Shown: positions 50,755-61,121, counted from the stretch's first letter. The stretch is 64,000 nucleotides of DNA from Streptomyces sp. R44 (GCF_041053105.1 NZ_CP163444.1:4650001-4714000), one strand, 5' to 3'. The notes: generated from the letters alone by a model not told the origin. Numbers and translations are program-made.

Positions 50755-52293
50755 ATGAGTGTGGACACCAGAACGCCCCGGCCGGGGTTCGACGATCAGC
50801 CCGCGCTGAGCATGGTCAAGGTGGATTCCGATCCCGCCCAGGTGATCGTGAACCACGCCAGCTTCCGTGTGCGGCTCGCGCCGGCCCCGCAGCCGAAGTT
50901 CGCGGCCCGCACCGCCGCTCTGTCCGGAGTGGGCGCGGGCGGCCCGCGCCGTCGCCCCGTCGTGTGGACCGGAAAGTCCGCGCCGGGCGCGACCGGCCTG
51001 CTGCAGGCCGTGCGCGAGTCGTCCGTCTCCACGCTCGAACCCGTCGGACACGGCGGGCACGGAGTCGGCGACACCCAGGCCATCCCGCGCCTCGACACCA
51101 CCATGCCCACCCCGGTGGTGCCCGCCGAGGCCGCGCCCCTGCTGCCGCCGATGCGCCGCGCCGAGGGCGCCTACGACGAGGTGTACGACCTCGGGCCCGA
51201 GCCCACCGAGCCGTACGCGCACGACGCACCGGGCGCCCGGGCCGCGCAGCGCCACGGCCAGGACAACGTCCGGCACGCCTACTACCCCGGCCGCCGGATG
51301 AACCTCGGCGTCGTCCTGCTCCCGCTCCGGGTCTTCCTCGGCTTCATCTCCATCTACGCGGGCATGGGCAAGCTCTGCGACCCCGTCTACTTCGACGGCG
51401 GCGAGCGCGGCTCGATGGTGAAGTGGCTCAACTCCCTGCACCCCTGGGCCCTCGCCGAACCGCTGCGCGACTTCGCCCTCCAGCACCCCGTCGGCGCCGG
51501 ACTCACCGTCGCCTTCCTCCAGGTCGTCGTCGGCGTCCTCACGGTCCTCGGCCTCTGGCAGCGCGTCGCCGCCGTCGTCGGCGCCCTGCTCTCCGCCGCC
51601 CTCATCCTGACCGTCAGCTGGAAGACCGTCCCGGTCTACGACTCCGCCGACATCATCTACCTGGCCGCCTGGTCCCCGCTGATCATCGCCGGCGCCCCCG
51701 TCTACTCCCTCGACGGCCGCCTCGCCGGCGAGGCCTGGCGGACCCTCGGCCCCCGCGCCGAACTCTGGGACCTCCGCCGCCGCGTCACCCGCCGCAGCAC
51801 CCTCCTCGCCGCCGTCGTCGTCGGCCTCACCCTCCTCGTCGGCTCCGTCCTCGGCGGCGCCGTCCGCTCCACCGAGATGGTCACCGTCCCGGGCCCCAAC
51901 GACGACCCGATCAACCACCTGCCCGGCCAGCCGCTCCCGCAGGAGCCGACCCGCCGGGCGCCCTCGAAGGCCGCGTCCACGGCGCCCGAGCCGGCCGCGA
52001 CCACCGAGGCCCCGGCGCGGAGCGAGGAGACCGAGGAGGCCACCCGGCCCACCGAGACGACCCGCCAGTCCACCCGGACCCAGGAGCAGCGGCCGACCGC
52101 CACGCAGGGCACGGGCACCGGCGGCCGTACGCCCACGCAGTCGAAGCCGGCGCCCCCGCCGTCCACGAGCGACAGCCCGGGTACCAGCGGCGGCACGTCG
52201 AGCGGCGGCTCGACCGGCTCCACCAGCACCCCGTCCGAGAGCGGTTCGACGTCGGGCGGCGCGCACAACCCGATCGGCGGCCTGCTGGGCTGA
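50755..52293 (+). CDS. DoxX-family membrane protein with long polar tails
   Basis: The 512-residue protein has a long soluble N-terminus (about 175 residues, Pro/Ala-rich), a DoxX four-helix membrane core (RMNLGVVLLPLRVFLGFISIYAGMGKLCDP... and FLQVVVGVLTVLGL), another TM near 345-365, and a Ser/Thr/Pro-rich, probably extracellular tail. DoxX proteins are linked to thiol/redox or sulfur reactions at the membrane. Function here unproven. Confidence 0.85.
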   Translation: MSVDTRTPRPGFDDQPALSMVKVDSDPAQVIVNHASFRVRLAPAPQPKFAARTAALSGVGAGGPRRRPVVWTGKSAPGATGLLQAVRESSVSTLEPVGHGGHGVGDTQAIPRLDTTMPTPVVPAEAAPLLPPMRRAEGAYDEVYDLGPEPTEPYAHDAPGARAAQRHGQDNVRHAYYPGRRMNLGVVLLPLRVFLGFISIYAGMGKLCDPVYFDGGERGSMVKWLNSLHPWALAEPLRDFALQHPVGAGLTVAFLQVVVGVLTVLGLWQRVAAVVGALLSAALILTVSWKTVPVYDSADIIYLAAWSPLIIAGAPVYSLDGRLAGEAWRTLGPRAELWDLRRRVTRRSTLLAAVVVGLTLLVGSVLGGAVRSTEMVTVPGPNDDPINHLPGQPLPQEPTRRAPSKAASTAPEPAATTEAPARSEETEEATRPTETTRQSTRTQEQRPTATQGTGTGGRTPTQSKPAPPPSTSDSPGTSGGTSSGGSTGSTSTPSESGSTSGGAHNPIGGLLG

Positions 52294-52307
52294 CGCGGGG
52301 AAGGGCG

Positions 52308-52339
52308 AGGGCGGCACCGCATCCGTGCGGTGCCGCCCT
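52308..52339. terminator. 14-bp stem terminator
   Basis: AGGGCGGCACCGCA (52308-52321), loop TCCG, TGCGGTGCCGCCCT (52326-52339) then TTCG. It serves the convergent DoxX and nucleotidyltransferase genes. Confidence 0.85.
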
Positions 52340-52357
52340 TTCGCGTACCGGCTGCCG

Positions 52358-53074
52358 TCAGGACTTCTGGGCGGCCAGTTCCTTGGCGGCCTCCGTGAGG
52401 TCCTTGGCGGTGTCGATGGCCCTCCAGTAGGCGCCCTGGGGCAGCGGGAAGCCCGCCAGGCGCCGCTCGCGGGCGAGGCGGGGGAAGGTGGTGCGCTCGT
52501 GGTCGCCGAGGTCGGGGAGGAGCTCGGTGAAGGCCGCGGCGAAGACGTACACGCCGGCGTTGATGAGGAACGGCGACGGCGGCGCCTCGATGAAGTCGGT
52601 GACGTTCCCGAAGGTGTCCGTCTCGACGGCGCCCCACGGGATCCGGGGGCGGGCCAGGGCGAGCGTCGCGAGGGCGTCGCGCTCGGCGTGGAAGGCGGCC
52701 ATCTCGCGCAGCGAGAAGCGGGTCCAGATGTCGCCGTTGGTGGCGTACCAGGGCTGGTCCGGGGCGGGCAGGTGCGCGGCGGCGTACTTGAGCCCGCCGC
52801 CGCGGCCGAGGGGCTCTGTCTCGACGACCGTCGTCACCTTCAGCGGCAGATCCGCGGTGGCCAGCCAGTCCTGGAGCACCTCGGCGAGGTGGCCGCAGGA
52901 GACGACGGCGTCGGTGACGCCCTCGGAGGCCAGCCAGGACAGCTGATGGCCGATGATCGGGGTCCCGGTGCCCGGGATCTCGACCATCGGCTTGGGGCGG
53001 TCGTCGGTGTACGGGCGGAGCCGTGTGCCCTGGCCGCCCGCCAGGACCACGGCCTGCGTCGGAGAGGTGTGCAT
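52358..53074 (-). CDS. Sugar-phosphate nucleotidyltransferase
   Basis: The 238-residue protein has the signature AVVLAGGQGTRLRPYTDDRPKPMVEI (Gly-rich loop with Arg and Lys), a metal-binding NGDIW, and LINAGVYVF. It makes NDP-sugars from sugar-1-phosphates. It is shorter than RmlA and closer to single-domain nucleotidylyltransferases. The product is unknown. Confidence 0.9.
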   Translation of the reverse strand: MHTSPTQAVVLAGGQGTRLRPYTDDRPKPMVEIPGTGTPIIGHQLSWLASEGVTDAVVSCGHLAEVLQDWLATADLPLKVTTVVETEPLGRGGGLKYAAAHLPAPDQPWYATNGDIWTRFSLREMAAFHAERDALATLALARPRIPWGAVETDTFGNVTDFIEAPPSPFLINAGVYVFAAAFTELLPDLGDHERTTFPRLARERRLAGFPLPQGAYWRAIDTAKDLTEAAKELAAQKS

Positions 53075-53120
53075 ACGGGGAACGATAGGCGCCCCGTATG
53101 TCCGATGTGCGTGACGACGC

Positions 53121-53531
53121 TCAGCTCGCCCGCATCACGCCGGTCGCGTACGAGGTGTCGCAGACCGGGCGGGAGAAGGACTGGGCGCGGGAGGGGCCGT
53201 AGTGCTCGACGGCGGCGCGGCCGAGGGCGCGGGCGATGGAGAAGCAGTGCTTGGCGAGGGAGGGCCGGTTCTCCACCTCGCGCTGGAGGTGGGTGAGGGC
53301 GATGCCGGGGTCCTTCTCCTGAAGCTCTGCGAGGAGCTGGTCGCGGAGAATATCCTGCGGGGCACGGGACTTGGCCCGGACGGAGACGTCCGTGGAGGAG
53401 GCCGTGAGCTGGGTCCCGGAGTCCTGGCCGGCCCACGGAACGGCGGACACCGCGAGCGTTCCCGAGAGCACCAGGACGACGGGCAGGACGAGGGCGAGAG
53501 AGCGGCCGATTCGGCGGGCAGTGTGCGTCAC
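53121..53531 (-). CDS. Small secreted or membrane-anchored protein
   Basis: The 136-residue protein starts at GTG 53531 with a basic N-terminus and hydrophobic segment (LALVLPVVLVLSGTLAVSA), then a helical domain with two Cys (KHCFSIA, RPVCDTSY). No family is recognised. It lies between the nucleotidyltransferase and msiK. The 53574-53700 gap holds CGTTTAAACG (53695) but no gene. Confidence 0.75.
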   Translation of the reverse strand: MTHTARRIGRSLALVLPVVLVLSGTLAVSAVPWAGQDSGTQLTASSTDVSVRAKSRAPQDILRDQLLAELQEKDPGIALTHLQREVENRPSLAKHCFSIARALGRAAVEHYGPSRAQSFSRPVCDTSYATGVMRAS

Positions 53532-53705
53532 GCAGGCGAGCGTAGCGGCCGGTAGTGATATGGCGACATTTAGTCACTCTCGCGAGGGATGGTTCGAGGC
53601 GTCTTTTCGAATCCCGTGTTGACGCGGGGGTTCGGGCGGGGCCCTGAATGCCGGGGTTTTCCGGGGTAAGACCGTTGTGCGCCGGGTGTGCGTCCGTTTA
53701 AACGA

Positions 53706-53738
53706 ACGGCCCCGCATCTGCAACAGACGCGGGGCCGT
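53706..53738 (-). terminator. msiK terminator hairpin
   Basis: ACGGCCCCGC (53706-53715) and GCGGGGCCGT (53729-53738), extended by an inner TCTG/CAGA stem, lie just beyond the msiK stop. Confidence 0.75.
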
Positions 53739-53760
53739 ACGGCAGTGCTCGGGGCGGGTC

Positions 53761-54858
<1,098 letters not shown>

Positions 54859-54933
54859 GGTGATGTGTCCCTTCACCGGCAGGAACGTGCCGGACGATCC
54901 GAGTAAAGGAAGGATTGAGGTCTAGTCCACCAG

Positions 54934-54950
54934 GGTGAACTCCAGGCGAC
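54934..54950 (-). promoter_or_regulatory. PHO-box-like element upstream of msiK
   Basis: GGTGAACTCCAGGCGAC matches the phoU/phoR repeat (GGTGAACTCTGGGCGAC) at 15 of 17 bases. On the minus strand it reads GAGTTCACCCTGG. It lies about 80 bp before the msiK start. Confidence 0.45.
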
Positions 54951-55230
54951 GCTACCTTGACGGTGTCCGATCTGTCAGCAGTCGAGGGCGATGAGATTTT
55001 CGAGGGCGGCTCGGCGAGAGGCAGAGCAGCGCAATTTTGACCGCGTGCGCGCGGTGAGGCAGAGCGCATGACTTTTGGCCTGCCACACACGTGACACTTC
55101 CTGCTTCCACGCCCGTTGCCGAACCGGTACGACCCTGAGGGCCACACCGAGCCGGTCTTACGCGAGCTCCACAGGCATTCCGGCCGACGGCCCGTCGGTC
55201 CGTACTGCTTCTCTTCCTTTACGAGGTCTC
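54951..55230. other. Gap between the msiK promoter and tnpB; probable transposon right end
   Basis: No gene is seen. It has a direct repeat GAGGCAGAGC (about 55018 and 55055) and AT-rich spots. The tnpB 3' side should contain the right-end hairpin and the guide-RNA (omegaRNA/reRNA) region if an IS605-like element is complete. Confidence 0.4.
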
Positions 55231-56634
55231 TCACGAGGCCATGGCGGCGTCCGGCAGCTCCGACGCCCGGATCAGCGACGGAACCGGCTTCCCCGGCGGC
55301 AGCGCCGCCGCCACCCACCAATACAGCCGCATCCCCTCATCCCGGAGATTCACCGCCGCGTTCCGGTCCCGCCCGTGCACGACCCCGCACTCCGCGCAGC
55401 CCCACTCACGCACCGACACGTCCAGCCGCGGGCCCTTGGTGTGACAGGCCGAGCACCGCCGCGTCGACGGAAAGAATCGGTCCACGACCACCAGCGTCCG
55501 GCCGTACCACGCGCACTTGTACCGCAACTGCCGCAACAGCTCACCCCACGCCGCATCCCTGATCGTCTGATTCAGCTTCGCCTTCCGGCGCCGCCCCTTC
55601 CCCCGAGCGGGACGCATCAGATTGGCGATCGGCAGGTCCTCCACCACGAGCACTTGGTTCTCGCGCACGAGGCGGGTGGTGAACTGATCCAACAGATCCC
55701 TGCGCACATCACCGATCCGGGCATACAGACACGCGACACGCTCCCGCGCCTTGCCCCGATTCGACGAGCCCTTCTTCTTCCGGTGCAGCTCCCGCTGCCG
55801 ACGGGCCAACTCCTCCCCGTACTTCTTCAGCAGCCTCGGATGCGCGAGCGACGAACCGTCGTCCAACGTCACCAGCGCCGCCAGACCCAGATCAAGACCC
55901 ACCGCCTTCGGCGCCGACGTGCCCGGGATGAACACCGGCGGCAACGGATCGATCCGCTCCTCCACCAGCACCGACAGGAAGAAACGCCACGCCCGGTCAC
56001 GCATCACGCTCAACCGCACCGGCACCTGCCCCGCCGGCAGCGGACGCGACCAGCGGATATCGAGCGGAACCGACTGCTTCGCCAGCGTCACCGACCCCGT
56101 ACCCGGCCGCTCCGGATCCTCCACCCACCGGAAGCCGGTCCGCACGTACACCGCACTGTCCCGGGACCGCCCCTTCTTCTTCCGCTGCGGATACTTCGCC
56201 GACCGCTGGAAGAACCGCGAGAAAGCCCCGTCCAGATGTCGCAGCGCCTGCTGCAACACCGTCGACGACACCTCCCGCAACCACTCCTTCCCCTCCTCCC
56301 GCTTCCACCCCGTCAACGCACGACACGTCTCCGCGAACCCGACCGACACCCGATGCCGCTCCCAGGCCCCGACACGAAGCGCCAGGCCCTCGTTGTAGAC
56401 CCAGCGGCAGGCGCCGAACGTCTTCGACAGCTGCTCGGCCTGGTCGGGGGTCGGGTAGAAGCGGTAGCGGTACACCCGCTGCTGCGTGCCAGCCTCCTTG
56501 GCGCGTCGCTGCATAGGGACGGCTACCCGCCCCTGGTGCTTGCGTCGGTCGGCGATGCCCAGGGCATCCCGCTTCACCCGCTTGGCCTCGGCGCCGATCA
56601 CCCGCCGCGGCGCTTCCTCCGATGACTGCGCCAT
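55231..56634 (-). CDS. tnpB: TnpB, RNA-guided nuclease of an IS200/IS605-IS607-type element
   Basis: The 467-residue TnpB has RuvC residues Asp248 (GLDLG), Glu332 (VVEDLP) and Asp423 (GRDRNAAVNL), and zinc-ribbon Cys pairs 394/397 (CSACHTKGP) and 413/416 (CAECG). All catalytic residues are present. GGGGAGGGG precedes ATG 56634, so the 42-residue N-terminal extension before the usual start is probably real. No tnpA is adjacent, so the element is non-autonomous or domesticated. Confidence 0.9.
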   Translation of the reverse strand: MAQSSEEAPRRVIGAEAKRVKRDALGIADRRKHQGRVAVPMQRRAKEAGTQQRVYRYRFYPTPDQAEQLSKTFGACRWVYNEGLALRVGAWERHRVSVGFAETCRALTGWKREEGKEWLREVSSTVLQQALRHLDGAFSRFFQRSAKYPQRKKKGRSRDSAVYVRTGFRWVEDPERPGTGSVTLAKQSVPLDIRWSRPLPAGQVPVRLSVMRDRAWRFFLSVLVEERIDPLPPVFIPGTSAPKAVGLDLGLAALVTLDDGSSLAHPRLLKKYGEELARRQRELHRKKKGSSNRGKARERVACLYARIGDVRRDLLDQFTTRLVRENQVLVVEDLPIANLMRPARGKGRRRKAKLNQTIRDAAWGELLRQLRYKCAWYGRTLVVVDRFFPSTRRCSACHTKGPRLDVSVREWGCAECGVVHGRDRNAAVNLRDEGMRLYWWVAAALPPGKPVPSLIRASELPDAAMAS

Positions 56635-56790
56635 CGCCCCTCCCCGTCATGCTGTCCGATAGTCGGAACTGCACTCCCGTCCGGTCAACGAACGTGTGGG
56701 CGGGTGGTTACGGGGGTGGTGAAGTTACCTCGTAGGGCGTTGGCGTCGCTGTGTAGAGTGGGAGCCACGCGCGAGTGTGAACGCGCGCCT

Positions 56791-56865
56791 GCCTCCTTAG
56801 CTCAGCCCGGCCAGAGCACCCCACTTGTAATGGGAAGGTCGTCGGTTCGAATCCGACAGGGGGCT
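56791..56865 (+). tRNA. tRNA-Thr (anticodon TGT)
   Basis: The acceptor stem is GCCTCCT/AGGGGGC with a G-T wobble, D-arm GCTC...GAGC, anticodon loop CTTGTAA with anticodon TGT, and T-arm GTCGG-TTCGAAT-CCGAC. No CCA is encoded. Debris of a secreted-protein gene follows. Confidence 0.93.
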
Positions 56866-56908
56866 CTGAGCAGTAACGAAGGGTCCCGGACGCGTCTCGT
56901 GTCCGCTC

Positions 56909-57154
56909 TCGGGGGCCGTCCTGCTCGTGGCCGGTCTGGCGACCGGGACCGGTGCGGCTTTCGCCGCCGGCCAGGACGTGGTCGACTTCCGGTTTGAGAA
57001 CCGGGTGCTGCAGCCCGGTGACGGCTGGACCGAGGTGTCCCCGAGCGGCCTCGGGGGCATCCCCGACGGCACCCTGGTCTACGCCCTGAGCAAGGCGCCG
57101 CTGAGCGACCCGGCCTGGACGAAGGCGGGGCTGCCCACCGAGCTGACCACCTAG
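56909..57154 (+). pseudogene. Truncated secreted-protein gene next to tRNA-Thr
   Basis: The frame encodes a signal-peptide-like core LSGAVLLVAGLATGTGAAFAA and a short domain (DVVDFRFENRVLQPGDGWTEV...LPTELTT) ending TAG at 57154. No good start codon precedes the hydrophobic core. Further on, a fragment WGDTPGASYNYLF ends at 57324. The gene appears broken. Nothing else is seen in 57155-57360. Confidence 0.4.
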
Positions 57155-57360
57155 CTGCCCTGGGCGCTCCCTGGTACACCGGCAGACAGCGGGCTGCCGA
57201 GGGTCTCATCGCCGATAGTCACAGTGCTGCGGACAAGCCGGTTGAGGCCACGGTTGCTGATCCGGTTGAACCATCGGTACGGGCTGGGGCGACACCCCGG
57301 GCGCCTCGTACAACTACCTGTTCTGACCGGTTCCTTCGGGAGCCCTTCGGGAGCCCATTG

Positions 57361-57397
57361 GGGGTCCGGCCCGGCGCACGTCGCCGGGCCGGGCCCC
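57361..57397. terminator. 16-bp stem hairpin terminator
   Basis: GGGGTCCGGCCCGGCG (57361-57376), loop CACGT, and CGCCGGGCCGGGCCCC (57382-57397), followed by TTCGG. Confidence 0.75.
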
Positions 57398-57500
57398 TTC
57401 GGCTTGTTCCGACCTCTCCGTGTGCGGGGCTTCGCCGTCCGGGACACTTGTGCGACACGGGGGGCGTACAGGTGATCGGGGTCGTGGGGAGGGTGCGCGG

Positions 57501-59600
57501 ATGAGTCGGCGTTCCGGTGGGCTGATCGGGGTGTGGGCCGAGCAGCAGCGGGTGGCGCAGCGGCAGCGGGAAGGGCAGCACCAGGCGGTGCTGCGGCAGC
57601 AGCGGGACGCCGAGCGGGCGCAGCGGGCGTACGAGCGGGACGTCGCGCGGATGCAGCGGGAGCAGCGGGCCGCCTATCGGCAGCAGCGGGACGCCGACGC
57701 GCTGCGGCGGACCCAGGAGCTCGATCAGCGGGTCGCTCTCCTGGAGTCGCTGCTCGCGGTGGGCTGTCGGACTCCCGCGTTCGGCGTGGAGTCGCTGCGG
57801 CGGGAAGAGGACGTCGAGCCGTTCGCCCCGGGGCCGTTGGGGGAGCCCGTCGCCATGCCGGACCAGCGGTTCTACCAGCCGCAGGGGGCCTGGACGGCGT
57901 CCGGGCGTGCCCAGGCCGAGCGGGACGCGCGGGCCCGGTTCGAGCACGACTGGTACGCGGCACAGGCGGCAGAGGCGCGGCGGGTCGAGCAACTGGCGGC
58001 GTACCGGCGCGCGTACGACGAGTGGGCGGCCGGCCGCCGGGCCGAGATACGCGCCCACAACAGCGGGATCGACGGGACGGTCGCGGCCCTGCGGGACGGG
58101 GAGCCCGACACCGTCGTCGAGTACTTCTCCGCCGTGCTCTTCGCGTCGACCGCCTGGCCCGAGGGGTTCCCCCGTGAGGTGTCGGCCGCCTACGACCGGG
58201 CGGGACGCGGGCTCGTGCTCGACTGGGACCTGCCCGGGTACGAGGTCGTTCCCGAGGCCAAGGGCGTCAAGTACCTGCCGAGCACCGACCAGGACAAGGA
58301 GGTCCCGCGGCCGGTGACGCAGCGGCGGGCGCTGTACCGGGACGTGCTGGCGCAGAGCGTGCTCCTCGCGGTGCGGGAACTGTTCGCCGCCGACCGGTTC
58401 GGGGCGCTGGACAGGGTGGCGCTGAACGGGTACGTGGGCGGGGTGGACCCCGCCACCGGGCTCGCCTCGCGGGTGTGCGTGGCCTCGGTCGTGGTGGAGC
58501 GCCCGGTGTTCGACCGGCTGAACCTGGAGCTCGTCGGCGCCGTGGAGTGTCTGACCGGGGCCCTGGGCGGGCGGCTTTCGGCCAAGCCGGAGGAGCGGGT
58601 GGCGGTGGCCCCGCTGCTGGCGCCCGACCAGGTGGGTTCCGACGTGGTGGTGCAGGGGGACGGCGAGGAGCCCGATCTGCTGACCATGGATCCGATCGCG
58701 TTCGAGGGGCTCGTGGCCGAGCTGTTCCGGGCGCGGGGGCTCCAGGCGGTGACCACGCAACGGTCCGGGGACGGTGGGGTCGACGTGAAGGCGCTCGATC
58801 CCGATCCGATCAGCGGCGGGTCGATCGCGGTGCAGGTGAAGCGGTACCGGAACACGGTGCCGCCGTCCGCCGTACGGGATCTGTACGGGACGGTGCAGGA
58901 CGTCGGCGCCAACAAGGGGGTCCTGGTGACCACCTCGAAGTTCGGGCCCGGCTCGTACACCTTCGCCAACGGGAAGCCGCTGACGTTGATCTCGGGGACC
59001 GAGCTGGTGGATCTGCTGCACCAGCACGGGTTGCGGGGCCGCCTGGGCGGGCCCGCCCAGGCGGTGGTGTCCGCGCCCGCGCCCGCGCCGGCCTCCGCGC
59101 CCGCCGAGGCCGCCGACGACTTCAACCTGCTGGGGATGGTGTGGTCGGGCTCCGCCGCCCTCGACGTCTGTGCGCTGGTCTGTGCCGGCAACCGGGTCCT
59201 GGGCGACGAGTGGTTCGTCTTCTTCAACAACCCCGCGACGCCGGACGGTTCGGTCGCCATGGTGGCGGCCGCGCCCGGTGACCGCGCGGCCGTGCGGGTC
59301 GGTTTCGACGCGCTGCCCGCGCGGGCGGACCGGCTGGTTCTGGTGGCGGCGGTGGACCCGGAGGTGAACCCCGAGGCGGATCTGGGCGGGTTCACGGAGG
59401 CGGGGATCCGGCTGCGGGACGACGCGGGGGCCGAGCTCGACCGTCTGGAGGTGTCCGACGGGCGGCCGGGGGAGACCGCGCTCGTCCTCGGGTCGTTCCG
59501 GCGGCGGGCCGGAGGCGACTGGGACTTCGTCCTCGGCGGGAAGGGGTACCGGGGCGGGTTGGAGGAGCTCGTGGGGGACTTCGGTATCGAGGTGGAGTAG
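57501..59600 (+). CDS. Mrr-type restriction endonuclease fused to a TerD domain
   Basis: The 699-residue protein is built from an N-terminal Gln/Arg-rich coiled coil (about 15-90), a helical region (to about 195), an unassigned alpha/beta domain (about 195-385), an Mrr catalytic domain (about 395-510) with Asp428 in GDGGVDVK and QVK (445-447), an Ala/Pro linker (517-538) and a C-terminal TerD domain (541-699; SGSAALDVCALVC, DFVLGGKGYRGGL). TerD domains bind calcium and link to tellurite and phage stress. Such nuclease-TerD joins are described in Ter systems. It is monocistronic, with GGGGAGGG before the ATG. Confidence 0.85.
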   Translation: MSRRSGGLIGVWAEQQRVAQRQREGQHQAVLRQQRDAERAQRAYERDVARMQREQRAAYRQQRDADALRRTQELDQRVALLESLLAVGCRTPAFGVESLRREEDVEPFAPGPLGEPVAMPDQRFYQPQGAWTASGRAQAERDARARFEHDWYAAQAAEARRVEQLAAYRRAYDEWAAGRRAEIRAHNSGIDGTVAALRDGEPDTVVEYFSAVLFASTAWPEGFPREVSAAYDRAGRGLVLDWDLPGYEVVPEAKGVKYLPSTDQDKEVPRPVTQRRALYRDVLAQSVLLAVRELFAADRFGALDRVALNGYVGGVDPATGLASRVCVASVVVERPVFDRLNLELVGAVECLTGALGGRLSAKPEERVAVAPLLAPDQVGSDVVVQGDGEEPDLLTMDPIAFEGLVAELFRARGLQAVTTQRSGDGGVDVKALDPDPISGGSIAVQVKRYRNTVPPSAVRDLYGTVQDVGANKGVLVTTSKFGPGSYTFANGKPLTLISGTELVDLLHQHGLRGRLGGPAQAVVSAPAPAPASAPAEAADDFNLLGMVWSGSAALDVCALVCAGNRVLGDEWFVFFNNPATPDGSVAMVAAAPGDRAAVRVGFDALPARADRLVLVAAVDPEVNPEADLGGFTEAGIRLRDDAGAELDRLEVSDGRPGETALVLGSFRRRAGGDWDFVLGGKGYRGGLEELVGDFGIEVE

Positions 59601-59685
59601 CCCCAAGCCCCACCGGAGGCCGTCCGGTGGGGGCGGCGTCCGGTGGGTCTGTCCGCTGGGCCTGTCCGGGTGGGGCCGCGAGGTG

Positions 59686-61074
59686 TCAGCGGCCGCTGAG
59701 GCGGTTCGCCAGGACGGCCACGCGGTCCGTCTCCGCCGTGTGGGTGGTGGCCTCGCGGCGGTCGGCGCCTCGGAAGGCGGCGTACATGGTCTGGACGCCG
59801 AGCCAGCGCAGCGGCTCCGGCTCCCACTTGCGGACCTTGTGGTTCACCCACGGCAGCGCCGTGAGGTCGGTGGGGCCCGACTGGCCCGAGTCCTGCTGGA
59901 TCAGGTCGCGGAGGGTGCGGGCGGCGAGGTTGGCGGTGGCGACGCCGGAGCCGACGTAGCCGCCGGCCCAGCCGAGGCCGGTGGAGCGGTCGAGGGTGAC
60001 GGTGGCGCACCAGTCGCGTGGGACGCCGAGGACGCCGGACCAGGCGTGGTCCACCCGTACGCCCGCCAGCTGCGGGAAGAAGCGGACCAGGATCTCGCGG
60101 AGGGCCTCGATCGTCTGCGGCTGGGTGCGGCCGTCGTTGTCGGTCTTCGAGCCGAAGCGGTACGGGACGCCCCGGCCGCCCAGTGCGATGCGGCCGTCGG
60201 CGGTGCGCTGGGCGTACATGTAGGCGTGGGCCATGTCGCCGAGGGTCTCGCGGCCGTCCCAGCCGAGGGACTCCCACTGGGCGTCGGTGAGGGGCTCGGT
60301 GGCGATCATCGAGGAGTTCATGGGGAGCCAGGTCCGGCGCTGGCCGGCGAGGGAGGCGGTGAAGCCCTCGGTGCAGCGCAGGACGTACGGGGCGCGGACC
60401 GTGCCGTACGGGGTGATCGCGTGCTTCGGCTTGATCTCCGTGACGGGCGTCGACTCGTGGATCGTGACGCCGAGCGCCTCGACGGCCGCCGCGAGGCCCT
60501 TGACCAGCTTGACCGGGTGCAGGCGGGCGCCGTGCGGGGTCCAGGAGGAGCCGACGGCTCCGGCGACGCGGATGCGGTCCGCCGTCTCCCGGGCGCCGTA
60601 CAGCTCGCGGTCCGTCTCGCCGAAGGCGAGCTCGGCGGCGTGGAAGGCCTTGAGGCGGGTGAGCTGGGCGGGGGAGAGGGCCACCTCCAGGACGCCGCCG
60701 CGGTGCTGGTCGGCGTCGATCTTCTCGGTCTCGCAGACGTCGAGGACCTCGGTGACGGTGGCGTTCATGGCCTGCTGGAGGCGGACGGCGGCCTCGTGGC
60801 CGTGGAGCTTGGCGTAGCGGTCGCGGCCGGCGATGCCGTTGTAGAGCCAGCCGCCGTTGCGCCCGGAGGCGCCGTAGCCGCAGAACTTGGCTTCGAGGAC
60901 GGTGATGTTGAGGAAGGGGACGGCCTTCTTCAGGTAGTAGGCGGTCCACAGTCCCGTGTAGCCGCCGCCGACGATGCAGACGTCGGCGGTGGTGTCGCCG
61001 GGGAGCGGTTCGCGGGGCGCGGGGGCGCCCTCCTGCGCGTACCAGAACGATATTCCGCCGTTGACCGTGCTCAT
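59686..61074 (-). CDS. FAD-dependent amine oxidoreductase (gamma-glutamylputrescine oxidase-like, DAO family)
   Basis: The 462-residue protein has the N-terminal Rossmann motif CIVGGGYTGLWTAYYL and a C-terminal FAD region GLGWAGGYVGSGVATANLA. Similar proteins (PuuB) oxidise gamma-glutamyl-putrescine. No other putrescine pathway gene is nearby, so substrate is uncertain. It starts with MSTVNGGISFWYAQ, typical of the family. Confidence 0.88.
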   Translation of the reverse strand: MSTVNGGISFWYAQEGAPAPREPLPGDTTADVCIVGGGYTGLWTAYYLKKAVPFLNITVLEAKFCGYGASGRNGGWLYNGIAGRDRYAKLHGHEAAVRLQQAMNATVTEVLDVCETEKIDADQHRGGVLEVALSPAQLTRLKAFHAAELAFGETDRELYGARETADRIRVAGAVGSSWTPHGARLHPVKLVKGLAAAVEALGVTIHESTPVTEIKPKHAITPYGTVRAPYVLRCTEGFTASLAGQRRTWLPMNSSMIATEPLTDAQWESLGWDGRETLGDMAHAYMYAQRTADGRIALGGRGVPYRFGSKTDNDGRTQPQTIEALREILVRFFPQLAGVRVDHAWSGVLGVPRDWCATVTLDRSTGLGWAGGYVGSGVATANLAARTLRDLIQQDSGQSGPTDLTALPWVNHKVRKWEPEPLRWLGVQTMYAAFRGADRREATTHTAETDRVAVLANRLSGR

Positions 61075-61121
61075 GTGTATCCCTCTTCCGGGTGCGTGGG
61101 CGGGAGGTTACCGGGGCGGGA

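Noticed and set aside
55231..56865. tnpB and tRNA-Thr considered as the edge of an integrated phage or ICE
   Set aside because: No integrase, phage structural genes or second copy of the tRNA end is visible in the window.
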